A DNA stretch of 50,904 nt, from contig LUOO01000044.1 of assembly GCA_001626765.1 (NCBI GenBank), forward strand, positions 1 to 50,904. Direction: 5' to 3'. The notes beneath the pieces were generated by a model. The model ran no database searches, was not told the DNA's origin, and saw only the letters and a program-made list of their open reading frames with translations. The stretch is from Maritimibacter sp. REDSEA-S28_B5 (lineage in GTDB: Bacteria; Pseudomonadota; Alphaproteobacteria; Rhodobacterales; Rhodobacteraceae). Shown one piece after another: positions 35,847 to 45,581 of the stretch. Each line of letters starts with the position of its first letter. The first letter of the stretch is position 1. The position numbers and the translations under genes were made by a program.

Positions 35847-37796
35847 TCACGCTAGGTCAGGCGGCGTCGCCTCAGCCGAGAGCTGGGCTATCACGTCATC
35901 GAGACCCGAGACCCGCGTGTCCTTCTCGCCCAGGCGACGAATTGTAACAGTTCGTTCATCCACTTCCTTCATGCCCACAGCGAGGATGACCGGCACCTTG
36001 CCCACGGAATGTTCGCGGACCTTGTAGTTGATCTTCTCGTTTCGGGTGTCCGCCTCGGCCCGCACACCGGCGGCGCGCAGGTGACGGACCACGTCGTGCA
36101 CGTAGTCGTCCGCGTCCGACACGATCGACGCCACGACCACCTGACGGGGGGCGAGCCAAAAGGGGAGTTTCCCCGCGTGTTCTTCGATCAGGATGCCGAT
36201 GAAGCGTTCGAAGGAACCCAGCACGGCGCGGTGCAGCATGACCGGACGATGCTTGGCCCCGTCCTCGCCGATATAGACCGCGTCCAGCCGCTCCGGCAGG
36301 TTCGGGTCCACTTGCAGCGTGCCGCATTGCCATTCGCGGCCAATTGCGTCGGTCAGCGTGAATTCAAGCTTGGGGCCATAGAATGCCCCTTCGCCCTCCT
36401 GCACCTCGAAGTCATATCCCGCCGCCTTGCAGGCATTGCCAAGCGCGGCCTCGACCCGATCCCACGACTCATCAGACCCGATCCGTTTCTCGGGGCGGGT
36501 GGAGAGCTTGATCGTCCAGTCGTTGAACCCGAGGTCGGCATAGATCGCGGCGAGGAATTCGATGAATTTCGCTGTTTCCGCCTCGATTTGGCTTTCCATG
36601 CAGAAGATATGCGCGTCGTCCTGCGTAAAGCCGCGCACGCGCATTATCCCGTGCAGCGCGCCCGAGGGTTCGTAGCGGTTGCACGAGCCGAACTCGGCCA
36701 TGCGCAGTGGCAGGTCGCGGTAAGACTTGAGCCCCGAGTTGAACACCTGCACGTGGCAGGGGCAGTTCATCGGTTTGAGCGCATTCACCGTCTTTTCACG
36801 GGCATGATCTTCGTCCACTTCGACGATGAACATGTTATCCTGATAATTCTCCCAGTGGCCCGAGGCCTCCCACAACTTGCGGCTCACGACCTGCGGGGTG
36901 TTCACCTCGACATAGCCGCCGCGATCCTGCTGGCGGCGCATGTAATCCTGAAGCGTCGTGTAGATGCGCCAGCCGTTCGGGTGCCAGAAGATCTGACCGG
37001 GCGCTTCCTCCTGCATGTGAAACAGGTCCATCTCGCGGCCCAGACGGCGGTGATCGCGCTTCTCGGCTTCTTCGAGGAAGGTCAGGTATTTCTTCAGCTC
37101 GTCGCGGTTCTGGAAGGCGACGCCGTAGATGCGCTGGAGCATCGGGTTTTTCGAGTCGCCGCGCCAGTAGGCCCCGGCCACCTTCATCAGCTTGAAGGCG
37201 TCGGCAGGCACTTGCCCCGTGTGCTGAAGGTGCGGCCCCCGGCAGAGGTCCTGCCAGTCGCCGTGCCAATACATGCGGATGGGCTGGCCGTCGTCCGGGA
37301 TCGCATTGACCAGCTCGACCTTGTATCTCTCGCCGGTCTTCTCGTAATGCGCGATGGCATCGGCGCGCGACCAGACCTCGGTGCGCACGGCGTCGCGGGC
37401 GTTGATGATCTCTTTCATCTTCGCTTCAATCTGGCCCAGATCCTCGGGCGTGAAGGGCTCCTCACGGTCGAAGTCGTAGTACCAGCCGTTCTCGATCACC
37501 GGGCCGATGGTGACCTTGGTCGCTGGCCAGATCTCCTGCACCGCCCGCGCCATGATATGGGCGAGGTCGTGTCGAATGAGTTCGAGAGCCTGCGGCGCGT
37601 CCTTCATCGTGTGGATGGCCACGCTCGCGTCCGCGTCGATCGGCCATTGCAGGTCGTGGTGCCTGCCGTTCACCGTCGCGGAGATCGCCTTTTTCGCGAG
37701 CGAGGTCGAGATATCTGCGGCCACCTCGGCAGGAGTGATCCCCGCCGCATAGTCGCGCGTATTGCCATCAGGAAATGTAAGGGAAATTTGGCTCAC
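35847..37796 (-). CDS. thrS: Threonyl-tRNA synthetase
   Basis: A 649-residue class II synthetase. It has an N-terminal TGS domain ([18 protein letters not shown]), the editing domain with [12 protein letters not shown] and the zinc-type histidines, the catalytic core (motif 2 region [22 protein letters not shown], zinc ligand in MNCPCH, motif 3 [13 protein letters not shown]) and the anticodon-binding domain ending in RRLGEKD. GGAGACAGGCT precedes the GTG at 37796, which fits the usual N-terminus better than the ATG 30 bp upstream. It charges tRNA-Thr and clears mischarged serine. Confidence 0.95.
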   Translation of the reverse strand: MSQISLTFPDGNTRDYAAGITPAEVAADISTSLAKKAISATVNGRHHDLQWPIDADASVAIHTMKDAPQALELIRHDLAHIMARAVQEIWPATKVTIGPVIENGWYYDFDREEPFTPEDLGQIEAKMKEIINARDAVRTEVWSRADAIAHYEKTGERYKVELVNAIPDDGQPIRMYWHGDWQDLCRGPHLQHTGQVPADAFKLMKVAGAYWRGDSKNPMLQRIYGVAFQNRDELKKYLTFLEEAEKRDHRRLGREMDLFHMQEEAPGQIFWHPNGWRIYTTLQDYMRRQQDRGGYVEVNTPQVVSRKLWEASGHWENYQDNMFIVEVDEDHAREKTVNALKPMNCPCHVQVFNSGLKSYRDLPLRMAEFGSCNRYEPSGALHGIMRVRGFTQDDAHIFCMESQIEAETAKFIEFLAAIYADLGFNDWTIKLSTRPEKRIGSDESWDRVEAALGNACKAAGYDFEVQEGEGAFYGPKLEFTLTDAIGREWQCGTLQVDPNLPERLDAVYIGEDGAKHRPVMLHRAVLGSFERFIGILIEEHAGKLPFWLAPRQVVVASIVSDADDYVHDVVRHLRAAGVRAEADTRNEKINYKVREHSVGKVPVILAVGMKEVDERTVTIRRLGEKDTRVSGLDDVIAQLSAEATPPDLA

Positions 37797-37952
37797 AGCC
37801 TGTCTCCTCGTCGGTTTGGCGCCCACGGAACGCCCGGTTGCGGGTTATGTCTGGAGAGCGGTGTCGCGCGGCGGGGGAGCCAAGTCAACCCCAAGCCAGC
37901 CCCTTGTCGCTGATCGCGACCCTGGGGGCCAGCCAACGCAGAAGAGGATGAC

Positions 37953-39257
37953 ATGGCGGACAACACCGCGCGTGGTTCCACGACCGACGAGGGCAGCGGT
38001 GCGGGCACCGACGTCGAGCGGGAGGTTTACGAGACGCTGGCGGGCGAGCCGCGCGACAGTGCCGAGGCGCGCAACGGGCTGATCCACATGGCATCGCTGA
38101 CGCTCACCAAGCTCGGCGATGGTCTGATGGACCCGAAGCTCGTTCTGGCGTGGCTCCTGAACGCGCTCGGTGCGCCTGCAGTTTTCGTGTCCGCGCTGGT
38201 GCCGCTGCGCGAGGCGGGGTCGCTCCTGCCGCAGATCTTCCTCGCCCATCGCCTCAATGCCATGCGCCAGCGCCGCTGGAAGTGGGTGGCGGGCAGTCTG
38301 GGGCAGGGGGCGGCAGTCGCGGCACTCGCACTGGCCGCGCTCATGCTTGAGGGCACGGCGGCGGGCCTGGCCTTCGTCGCCGCCATCGTGGTCTTTGCCC
38401 TGTCGCGCGCGGCGGCTTCGGTCAGCTACAAGGAGGTGCTGGGCAAGACGGTTGCAAAGACGCGGCGCGGCGCGGTGACGGGATTCGCAGGCTCGGCGAG
38501 CGCCGTGGGCGTCGTGATCTTCGCGGGGCTTCTCATGTCGGGTTGGCTCGAGGGGCAGGGGCCGCTCGTGGGTGCCCTGATCCTTGCCGCCGGTCTGTGG
38601 CTCGCCGCCGCGGGGCTGTTCTCGACCTTGAGAGAAAATCCCTCGGACCCGTCGGACAGCCGCGATGCGCTGCGCCCGTGGCAGCTTTTGCGCGAGGACC
38701 GGACCTTTGCCCGCTTCGTCGTCGCACGGGGATTCCTGACCGCAACCGCGCTCACCCCGCCCTATTTCGTCCTGCTCGCAGGGCAGGGTGAGGATCGGGG
38801 TCTTGGCGCCTTGGGTGCGCTCGTCGTGGCATCCGCCGCCGCGTCGTTCCTGTCATCCTATGCCTGGGGCCGGTTCTCGGACCACTCGTCGCGGCTGGTG
38901 CTTGTCGCCTCGGGCGCCATCGGCGCGACCGTCATGGGCGCCGCCATTGCCGCCGACCTCATGGGCCTCGCCACGACAGCTTACCTTATGCCCGCGCTGC
39001 TCTTCGTTCTGATGATCGCGCACCACGGGGTCCGGCAGGGGCGGTCCACCTACCTCGTCGACATCGCGCCCGAGGACGCCCGCGCAGCCTATGCCGCGAC
39101 CGCCAACACGTTGATCGGCGGGCTTCTGCTTGTCTCCGGTGCCTTTGGCGGGGCTTTGTCTTTCATCGGGCCTAAGGCTGCGTTGGCCGGCTTTTCCGCC
39201 ATGGCGCTGATCGGTGCCATCGTCGCCTATGGGCTGGAAGAAGCCGAAACCGATTGA
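37953..39257 (+). CDS. MFS transporter of unknown substrate
   Basis: A 434-residue protein with an acidic N-terminal tail of about 45 residues (VEREVYETLAGEPRDSAEARN), then about 12 hydrophobic helices. HGVRQGRSTYLVDIAPEDARAAY between late helices resembles MFS loops. There is no family-specific motif I can name. AGAGGATGAC precedes the ATG. It may form a unit with the hydrolase gene 80 bp downstream. Confidence 0.75.
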   Translation: MADNTARGSTTDEGSGAGTDVEREVYETLAGEPRDSAEARNGLIHMASLTLTKLGDGLMDPKLVLAWLLNALGAPAVFVSALVPLREAGSLLPQIFLAHRLNAMRQRRWKWVAGSLGQGAAVAALALAALMLEGTAAGLAFVAAIVVFALSRAAASVSYKEVLGKTVAKTRRGAVTGFAGSASAVGVVIFAGLLMSGWLEGQGPLVGALILAAGLWLAAAGLFSTLRENPSDPSDSRDALRPWQLLREDRTFARFVVARGFLTATALTPPYFVLLAGQGEDRGLGALGALVVASAAASFLSSYAWGRFSDHSSRLVLVASGAIGATVMGAAIAADLMGLATTAYLMPALLFVLMIAHHGVRQGRSTYLVDIAPEDARAAYAATANTLIGGLLLVSGAFGGALSFIGPKAALAGFSAMALIGAIVAYGLEEAETD

Positions 39258-39337
39258 CCCCCTTTCCAACCCCTTGATCCTCATGCAGGATTGCCGCAGG
39301 GACGCAGGGAATACCGAGGCAAGCAATAGGGGCAGGC

Positions 39338-40093
39338 GTGGCAGGGCCAAGCTATCTGGACACCGCTGATGGGCGGCGCATCGCGTATCATGTCAGCGAC
39401 GGAGCAGGGCCGGGGGTCATCTTCCTGGGCGGGTTCATGTCGGACATGGAGGGCACCAAGGCACTGGTGCTCGAAGACTGGGCGCGTTCGCAGGGCCGGG
39501 CGTTCCTGCGCTTTGACTATTCCGGACACGGCCAGTCTGGTGGCGCCTTTACCGATGGCGCGATCTCGGACTGGGCGGCGGATGCGGCTGCCGTGATCAG
39601 CCACGCGACAACCGGCCCGCAGATTTTTGTCGGGTCGAGCATGGGCGGCTGGATCACGGCGATCCTCGCCCGCCGGATGCCGGAGCGTTTCGCGGGGTTT
39701 ATCGGCATCGCCGCTGCGCCGGACTTCACCGAGGACAGTATGTGGCGCGATTTCTCGGAGGACGAGCGGGCGCAGTTGATGGAGGCGGGCACGGTGCTGC
39801 TGCCCTCGGCCTACGGCGATCCCTATCCGATCACGCGTCGCCTGATCGAGGACGGGCGCGAAATGCTCGTGTTGCGCGATCCGCTGCCGATGGACTGGCC
39901 CGTGCGGCTCCTTCAGGGCACGGCGGACGAGGATGTGGAGCGGCAGGTGGCGCTTACCCTGCTCGACCACATCGACGGGCCGGATGTGACCCTGACCTTC
40001 GTCAAAGGGGCAGACCACCGGTTTTCCTCGCCCGCCTGCCTCGCGCTTCTGACCGCGACGCTCGAGGATATGCTGGGCGGGACGCGCCCATGA
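39338..40093 (+). CDS. Alpha/beta hydrolase
   Basis: A 251-residue serine hydrolase. The nucleophile elbow is GSSMGG (about residues 98-103), the oxyanion turn FLGGFMSD, the aspartate in LQGTADEDV and the histidine in KGADHRFSS. It resembles acyl-protein-type and BEM46-like hydrolases found in alphaproteobacteria. GTG start at 39338. The next hydrolase gene overlaps its stop by 4 bp (ATGA). Confidence 0.85.
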   Translation: MAGPSYLDTADGRRIAYHVSDGAGPGVIFLGGFMSDMEGTKALVLEDWARSQGRAFLRFDYSGHGQSGGAFTDGAISDWAADAAAVISHATTGPQIFVGSSMGGWITAILARRMPERFAGFIGIAAAPDFTEDSMWRDFSEDERAQLMEAGTVLLPSAYGDPYPITRRLIEDGREMLVLRDPLPMDWPVRLLQGTADEDVERQVALTLLDHIDGPDVTLTFVKGADHRFSSPACLALLTATLEDMLGGTRP

Positions 40094-40702
40094 CGACCCG
40101 CGCGCGGCGACTCGATCCGCGAGATGGCTGCCAACCTGCTCTACATGGCCCCGCCGCGCTTTGCGCTCTGCGGGCATGACTTGGGCGGTGCCGTCGCGAT
40201 GGAGGTGCTGCGCCGTGCGCCCGAGCGGGTCACGCGGCTCTGCCTCATCTCGACCTCACCGCTGCCGGAAACGCCGGAACAGGCGGTCTGGCGCGAGCCC
40301 CAGATCGTGCGCGCACAGGCGGGCAAGCTCGATGCGGCCATGGCCGAGACCTTTCCCCCGGAGTGCTTTGCCCCCGGCCCCTACCGCAACGACGCCATCG
40401 CCATCGTCGGCGCCATGGCGACACGTCTTGGCCCCGAGGTCTTCGTGCGCCAGTCCCGTGCCATGCAGCGTCGCCCGGACGCGCAGAAGGAGCTGCATAA
40501 CCTGCGCGTGCCCTCGCTCATCCTCTGCGGTGAACATGACAAGATCACGCCGCCGAAGCGGCATATGTTCATGGCCGAGCTGATCCCCTATGCCGAGATC
40601 GCGACCATAGATGATGCAGGGCATTTCCCCATGCTCGAGACACCGCAGAAGACGAGCCTCGCGCTCGAGGCCTGGATGGACTTGCCGCCGCTGCCGCGCT
40701 GA
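40090..40702 (+). pseudogene. Alpha/beta hydrolase with N-terminal deletion and frameshift
   Basis: The natural start ATG at 40090 overlaps the previous stop as ATGA, but that frame (MTTRARRLDPRDG) ends soon. Homologous sequence resumes in another frame at about 40108 (DSIREMAANLLYMAPPRFALCGHDLGGAVAM) and runs to 40702. The first 50 or so residues of such a hydrolase, with the oxyanion-hole region, are missing; GCGCGG/CGCGGCGA at the junction suggests a deletion between short GC repeats. The rest is well preserved: nucleophile region GHDLGG, CGEHDKITP, DAGHFPMLE. An internal ATG at 40124 could give a 192-residue fragment. Confidence 0.75.
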
Positions 40703-40730
40703 ACCGTCGCGCCGAGCGCTGCGTCGAATG

Positions 40731-40760
40731 AAAAGGGCCCCGCGATTGCGAGGCCCTTTT
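40731..40760. terminator. Bidirectional rho-independent terminator
   Basis: AAAAGGGCC-N12-GGCCCTTTT between the convergent hydrolase and phaZ genes. Confidence 0.7.
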
Positions 40761-40778
40761 GTCATGGCTCATGCAGGT

Positions 40779-42089
40779 TCAGACTGCCTTCAACGCCGGT
40801 TTGCCGTCCGTCTTGACCGCGCGGGGCGCACGTTTTTTCTTGGCCTGTGCTTCATGGGCGCCTGCGTGTTCGTCCATGAAGGCGAGCACGAGGGGGCGGA
40901 TGTTGTCGCGCCAGCTCTTGCCCGCGAAGATGCCGTAATGGCCCGCGCCGGGTTCCAGATGCTGCGCCTTCATCTCGTCAGGCAGGCCGGTGCACAGTTC
41001 AAGCGCGGCGAGGCACTGACCGGGGGCCGAGATGTCGTCCTTCTCGCCCTCGACCGTCTTGACCGCGACATTCGTGATTGCGCCGATGTCCACGCGCTTG
41101 CCGTTGATCTCGAACACGTTGCGCGCAATCTCGCGTTCCTTGAAGATGCGGTCGACGGTGGTGAGGTAGAACTCCGCCGTCATGTCCATGACCGCCAGAT
41201 ACTCGTCGTAGAACTTGTTGTGCTTGTCGTGATCCGACGCCTCGCCCCGCGCGGCGCGCATGATCTGGTTGTTGAACGCCTTGGTGTGCTTTTCCGCGTT
41301 CATCGTCATGAAGGAGGTAAGCTGCTGGATGCCTGGATAGACGAGCCGCCCGGCGCCGCGATACTTGAACCCCACCGACTGGATCACGGTTGCCTCGAGG
41401 TGATCCATCGCGACACGGTCGCCGAAATCGGTCACGTCGGTCGCCGCCGCGCTAGGGTCGATCGGACCGCCGATGAGGGTGAGCGTCTGCGGCTGTGCCT
41501 CGGGGTCCTCGGCGGCGAGATAGGCGGTGGCGGCCAATGTCAGCGGCGCGGGCTGGCAGACGGCGACCACGTTGATGTCCGGCCCGAGGTGACGCATGAA
41601 ATCGACGAGGTAGAGGGTGTAATCCTCGATATCGAATTTGCCCTCGGACACCGGGATGTCGCGGGCATTGTGCCAGTCGGTGATATAGACCTCGGCATCC
41701 GGCAGGAGCGAGGCGACGGTCGAACGTAGAAGGGTGGCATAGTGCCCCGACATGGGCGCAACGAGCAGCACGCGCCGGGCAAGCGGCTTGCGGCCCTGCA
41801 CGTGGAAATGGATCAGATCGCCGAAGGGTTTCTTGATCAGCCGTTCGACGCGCACAACGTGATCGCGGCCCTCGGCACCCACGACCGTGTGAATGCCCCA
41901 GTCGGGTTTCGCCACCATGCGGGAAAACGACCGCTCTGTCACTTCACCCCAGCCGCGCAGCCACTGGAAGTAAGGGTTGGGTATCATCGCAACGCCCGGC
42001 GAGCTTCCGATGGCCTGCGCCGTGGCGCCCAGCCATTGGTTCGTGATGCGAACCGACTCGGTCAGATCGTACAAAGGAAGATACCGCAT
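40779..42089 (-). CDS. phaZ: Intracellular polyhydroxyalkanoate depolymerase
   Basis: A 436-residue cytoplasmic enzyme that degrades stored polyhydroxybutyrate granules. It has no signal peptide. VVAVCQPAPLTL around Cys178 is the nucleophile region of this cysteine-type depolymerase class, with GAGHYGIFAG near the C-terminus as the histidine region. The tail is basic and lysine-rich (KKKRAPRAVK), perhaps for granule contact. It is divergent from phaC with shared inverted repeats between. Confidence 0.92.
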   Translation of the reverse strand: MRYLPLYDLTESVRITNQWLGATAQAIGSSPGVAMIPNPYFQWLRGWGEVTERSFSRMVAKPDWGIHTVVGAEGRDHVVRVERLIKKPFGDLIHFHVQGRKPLARRVLLVAPMSGHYATLLRSTVASLLPDAEVYITDWHNARDIPVSEGKFDIEDYTLYLVDFMRHLGPDINVVAVCQPAPLTLAATAYLAAEDPEAQPQTLTLIGGPIDPSAAATDVTDFGDRVAMDHLEATVIQSVGFKYRGAGRLVYPGIQQLTSFMTMNAEKHTKAFNNQIMRAARGEASDHDKHNKFYDEYLAVMDMTAEFYLTTVDRIFKEREIARNVFEINGKRVDIGAITNVAVKTVEGEKDDISAPGQCLAALELCTGLPDEMKAQHLEPGAGHYGIFAGKSWRDNIRPLVLAFMDEHAGAHEAQAKKKRAPRAVKTDGKPALKAV

Positions 42090-42149
42090 AATAAAACGCC
42101 TTTCGGTTGCGTCGCGCTGCAGTCTTCCGTTACCTTGGCTCTGTTACAA

Positions 42150-42173
42150 GTCGGACCTTTGGAGGGGTCCGAC
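42150..42173. promoter_or_regulatory. Inverted repeat in the phaZ-phaC divergent region
   Basis: GTCGGACC-N8-GGTCCGAC, a perfect 8-bp inverted repeat in the control region between phaZ and phaC. Possible operator or RNA structure in the phaC leader. Confidence 0.4.
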
Positions 42174-42186
42174 GGAGCTTCGCAAG

Positions 42187-42205
42187 GCAGCAAGAAAATT
42201 GCTGC
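42187..42205. promoter_or_regulatory. GCAGCAA inverted repeat upstream of phaC
   Basis: GCAGCAA-N5-TTGCTGC, a perfect 7-bp inverted repeat 31 bp before the phaC start. Its GCAG/CTGC halves are shared with PhaR operators, so PhaR control of phaC is plausible. Confidence 0.4.
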
Positions 42206-42235
42206 ATGTGCGAAACGTAGGGTGGAACGTTTCAC

Positions 42236-44032
42236 ATGACAACAAATGAAATAGAGTTTCGTGAAGAAAGCGAGAAGCTGAAGGAAAACCTGCAGAAAAT
42301 CGAGGCGCTTTCGACACGTTTCGCCACCGCGCTCGCGCAGAAAAAGCCGATCCGCCACGCCTTGCAGGCTCCGGGCGAGGATTTTTTCGCGGCGTCCACC
42401 GCTGCCTACTGGCAAAAGATGTTCAATTCCCCCGGCGAGATGTTCGAGCATCAGGTGGAATACTGGGGCAAGACCCTGCGCCACGCCATCGAGGCCCAGC
42501 AGAGCTTTCTCGCCCATGGCAAGCCGCCCGAGGACAACTCGCCCAAGGACCCGCGGTTTCGCAACCCGCTCTGGGACACCCATCCCTATTTCAACTACAT
42601 CAAGCAGCAGTATTTTCTGACCTCGCAGGCGTTGGCCGAGTCCACGGCCAAACTCGAGGGGCTCGACGATCAGACGAAGCGGCGGGTGGATTACTTCACC
42701 CGGCAGATGATCGACATGATGGCGCCGACCAATTTCCTGGCCACCAACCCCGACGCGCTCGAACGCGCGGTGGCGACCGAGGGGCAGTCGCTGATCGACG
42801 GGCTCGAGAACATGATCCGCGATCTCGAACGGAACGACGGGGAACTCGTGGTCACGCTCTCGGACCCCGACGCCTTCAAGGTGGGCGAGAACCTTGGCAC
42901 CACGGAGGGCGGGGTGGTCTATCGAAACCGCATGTTCGAGCTGATCCAGTACAAGGCGGTGACCGAAGAGGCCTACGAGATCCCGCTCCTCATCTTCCCG
43001 CCCTGGATCAACAAGTTCTACATCCTCGACCTCAAGCCCGAGAACAGCCTGATCAAATGGATCACGGAACAGGGCTTCACGCTTTACGTCGTGTCCTGGG
43101 TGAACCCCGACCTGAGCCATGCGGACGTGGGCATGGACAACTATGTCGAGGAGGGGTTCCTCACAGCCATAGACGAGGTGCGGGCCCTGTCCGGACAGGA
43201 CAAGATCAACGTCATCGGCTACTGCATCGCCGGCACCACCCTGTCTCTGACGCTGTCGCTGATGAAGCAGCGCGGCGAGGATAAGGTGAATTCGGCCACC
43301 TTCTTCACCGCGCTCACCGATTTCTCGGACCAGGGCGAGGTGGGCGTGTTCCTCGACAATGATTTCATCGACGGGATCGAGGAAGAGGTCGCCCAGAAGG
43401 GGGTCATGGGGTCGCTCTACATGGCGCGCACCTTCAGCTACCTGCGGGCCAACGACCTGATCTATATGCCCGCGGTGCGCAGCTATCTGCTCGGCACCGC
43501 GCCGCCGGCCTTTGACCTGCTCCACTGGAACGGCGACTCGACGAACCTTCCGGGGCGTATGGCGGTGGAATACCTGCGCGGCCTGTGCCAGCGCGACGAG
43601 TTCGCGGGCGAGGGGCCGGGCTACCCGATCTTGGGCACGCATCTGCGCATCGAGGAGGTCGAGGTGCCGCTCTGCGCGATTGCCTGCGAAACCGACCATA
43701 TCGCCGCTTGGCGGTCGTCTTACCGTGGCATCCGCAAGATGGGATCGAAGGACAAGACCTTCATCCTGTCCGAAAGTGGCCATATCGCCGGGATCGTGAA
43801 CCCGCCCTCCAAGAAGAAATACGGCCATTATACTAACGAAAACTGGCCCGAGGACCCGGCGGACTGGCAGGCAGGCGCGACCCGACACGAGGGCACATGG
43901 TGGTTCCGCTGGGCCGAATGGCTCGCCTCAAGGTCGGGTGACAAGCGTCCCGCACCCGCATTGGGCGATTCGTCTCACCCTGTTCTCGCCCCGGCACCGG
44001 GAACCTATGTGCTCGCACGTCCTATTCTCTGA
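42236..44032 (+). CDS. phaC: Class I polyhydroxyalkanoate synthase
   Basis: A 598-residue enzyme that polymerises 3-hydroxyacyl-CoA. The lipase-like box is GYCIAGT with the catalytic cysteine at 330; WVNPDL, the aspartate region in CETDHIAAW and the histidine in SGHIAGIVNPP complete the catalytic set. The N-terminal about 200 residues are the granule- and dimer-related domain. Length and motifs are class I (single-subunit synthase for short-chain monomers). Next are phaP and phaR. Confidence 0.95.
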   Translation: MTTNEIEFREESEKLKENLQKIEALSTRFATALAQKKPIRHALQAPGEDFFAASTAAYWQKMFNSPGEMFEHQVEYWGKTLRHAIEAQQSFLAHGKPPEDNSPKDPRFRNPLWDTHPYFNYIKQQYFLTSQALAESTAKLEGLDDQTKRRVDYFTRQMIDMMAPTNFLATNPDALERAVATEGQSLIDGLENMIRDLERNDGELVVTLSDPDAFKVGENLGTTEGGVVYRNRMFELIQYKAVTEEAYEIPLLIFPPWINKFYILDLKPENSLIKWITEQGFTLYVVSWVNPDLSHADVGMDNYVEEGFLTAIDEVRALSGQDKINVIGYCIAGTTLSLTLSLMKQRGEDKVNSATFFTALTDFSDQGEVGVFLDNDFIDGIEEEVAQKGVMGSLYMARTFSYLRANDLIYMPAVRSYLLGTAPPAFDLLHWNGDSTNLPGRMAVEYLRGLCQRDEFAGEGPGYPILGTHLRIEEVEVPLCAIACETDHIAAWRSSYRGIRKMGSKDKTFILSESGHIAGIVNPPSKKKYGHYTNENWPEDPADWQAGATRHEGTWWFRWAEWLASRSGDKRPAPALGDSSHPVLAPAPGTYVLARPIL

Positions 44033-44105
44033 CGGGGTATTGCCGAAGGTGATGGGCAAGGTCCTGATAATTCGGGCAAAGTGACCCTAGGTCAGCAATC
44101 TCTCG

Positions 44106-44142
44106 CTGCAGCGCAGAAAAAACTTGATTTGCTGCACTGCAG
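44106..44142. promoter_or_regulatory. Two perfect PhaR boxes upstream of phaP
   Basis: CTGC-AGC-GCAG (44106-44116) and CTGC-ACT-GCAG (44132-44142) both fit CTGC-N3-GCAG, which I recall as the PhaR operator of Rhodobacter/Paracoccus. They lie 75-110 bp before the phaP start. Confidence 0.7.
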
Positions 44143-44216
44143 CATCCATATTGTTTGCAGAAGCAGAATGAAGACCCCGGATCGTTCCGGGGGCAATCTG
44201 GAGAGAGAGAAGACAA

Positions 44217-44666
44217 ATGGCCAAGACCACCGATTACACCAAGATGTACAGCGACATGATGGGCGCGTTCCCGATGGACATGTCCGCCTACGAAGGCGCG
44301 ATGAAGTCCTCCGCGGCCCTCGGCGAAAAAATGGCGAAACTCGCCATTGGCGCTGCCGAGAAATCGACCGAGATTTCGACCGCCTGGACCAAGGGCACCC
44401 TCGCCAAGATGGGTGAAATGTCCTCGACCAAGGAAGATCCGGCTGACTACACCAAGGCGATGACCGATTTCGCCTCGGCCCAGGCTGAAATGGCTGCCGA
44501 GCACATGGCCGCCTTCGCGGAAGTCGCCAAGAAGGTTCAAATGGACACCGTCGAACTCATGCTTGCCGCTGGCAAGGACATGGGCGAAGAGGCGACCGCC
44601 GCCGTGAAAAAAGCCACGGACGAAGTGTCCAAGGCGACCAAGAAAGTGTCCGAAGCCGCCAAGTAA
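44217..44666 (+). CDS. phaP: Phasin
   Basis: A 149-residue amphipathic helical protein, rich in Ala, Lys, Met and Glu, of the Phasin_2/PhaP group: MYSDMMGAFPMDMSAYEGAM, then long coiled segments (AEMAAEHMAAFAEVAKKVQMDTVELM) and an A-K-rich tail. It coats PHB granules and limits their fusion. GGAGAGAGAGAAGAC precedes the ATG. Two PhaR boxes upstream and a terminator after the stop make it a separate, strongly regulated unit. Confidence 0.9.
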   Translation: MAKTTDYTKMYSDMMGAFPMDMSAYEGAMKSSAALGEKMAKLAIGAAEKSTEISTAWTKGTLAKMGEMSSTKEDPADYTKAMTDFASAQAEMAAEHMAAFAEVAKKVQMDTVELMLAAGKDMGEEATAAVKKATDEVSKATKKVSEAAK

Positions 44667-44727
44667 GGCGCTCGCTTCGACAAGGACAATCGCGCTGACG
44701 TCCTCCTCCCTGTCAGCGAGATGACCT

Positions 44728-44757
44728 GGGCGGACCCTCATGGGTTCGCCCTTTTTC
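44728..44757 (+). terminator. Rho-independent terminator after phaP
   Basis: GGGCGGACCC-TCAT-GGGTTCGCCC (10-bp stem with one G-U pair) followed by TTTTTC, between phaP and phaR. Confidence 0.7.
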
Positions 44758-44860
44758 GTTCACGGACATTCTTGCCCGAGCGCAGGGGCCGCAGACGATT
44801 TCTTCCCCTTGGCGAAAGCCGTGCCCGCATTCGCGAGACGACAGTGCTTGCTTTTGGTTT

Positions 44861-44892
44861 CTGCATGCGCGTAGGCTTTTTCTGCAGTGCCG
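44861..44892. promoter_or_regulatory. Degenerate PhaR boxes upstream of phaR
   Basis: CTGC-ATG-CGCG (44861-44871) and CTGC-AGT-GCCG (44882-44892) keep one perfect half of CTGC-N3-GCAG each. They lie 35-66 bp before the phaR start and fit weak autoregulation. Confidence 0.4.
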
Positions 44893-44926
44893 AAGGCACC
44901 AGAAATCAACGCTTTGGGAGGGAAAG

Positions 44927-45529
44927 TTGGCAGACACCAAGGAACCGCTGCTGATCAAGCGATACGCCAGCCGCCGTCTCTACAACACCGAGACGTCCGA
45001 TTACGTGACGCTCGACGACATTTCCGGCTTCATCTCCGGGGGCCGTGAGGTGCAGATCGTGGATCTCAAGTCCGGCGACGACCTGACCCGGCAATACCTC
45101 TTGCAGATCATCGCGGATCACGAAAGCCGGGGCGAGAACGTGCTCCCGGTCGATGTGCTCACCGATCTCGTGCGCACCTATACTTCTCAGGCGCAATCCG
45201 TCGTGCCGCAGTTCCTCGCCGCGTCCTTCGAGATGCTGCGCGAGGGACAGGAGAAGATGATGGAGAACCTGCAGCATATGCCCGTGGCCAAGGTGCCCGG
45301 GTTCGAGGCGTTGCAGGCTCAGCAACAGGCCTTCATGAAGGCGATGATGCTGAACTGGCCCATGGGCACCTCGATGCCGGGGATGGAGGACGAGGGTGCC
45401 GCTGACGCCAAGGCCGGGACCAAGCCGGCGACCGGTGCCGCGGCCAAACCCGCCTCCAAGGACGACGATCTGGACGCGATCAAGAAACAGCTCGCTGAGT
45501 TGCAGAAAAAGCTGTCGGACATCAAGTAA
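44927..45529 (+). CDS. phaR: Polyhydroxyalkanoate synthesis repressor PhaR
   Basis: A 200-residue repressor. LLIKRYASRRLYNTETSDYVTLDDI is the PHB_acc_N DNA-binding domain; the middle (LAASFEMLREGQEKMMENLQHM) is the helical accumulation-regulator domain that binds nascent PHB, and the tail is a disordered Ala/Lys segment ending in a coiled coil (LDAIKKQLAELQKKLSDI). A TTG start with GGGAGGG just before it is used. It represses phaP until PHB granules titrate it. Confidence 0.92.
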   Translation: MADTKEPLLIKRYASRRLYNTETSDYVTLDDISGFISGGREVQIVDLKSGDDLTRQYLLQIIADHESRGENVLPVDVLTDLVRTYTSQAQSVVPQFLAASFEMLREGQEKMMENLQHMPVAKVPGFEALQAQQQAFMKAMMLNWPMGTSMPGMEDEGAADAKAGTKPATGAAAKPASKDDDLDAIKKQLAELQKKLSDIK

Positions 45530-45581
45530 CGGCGCGGGGGCGACCCCTTCGTAACGCCCGCCTGAACATTAGGAGAGCGAC

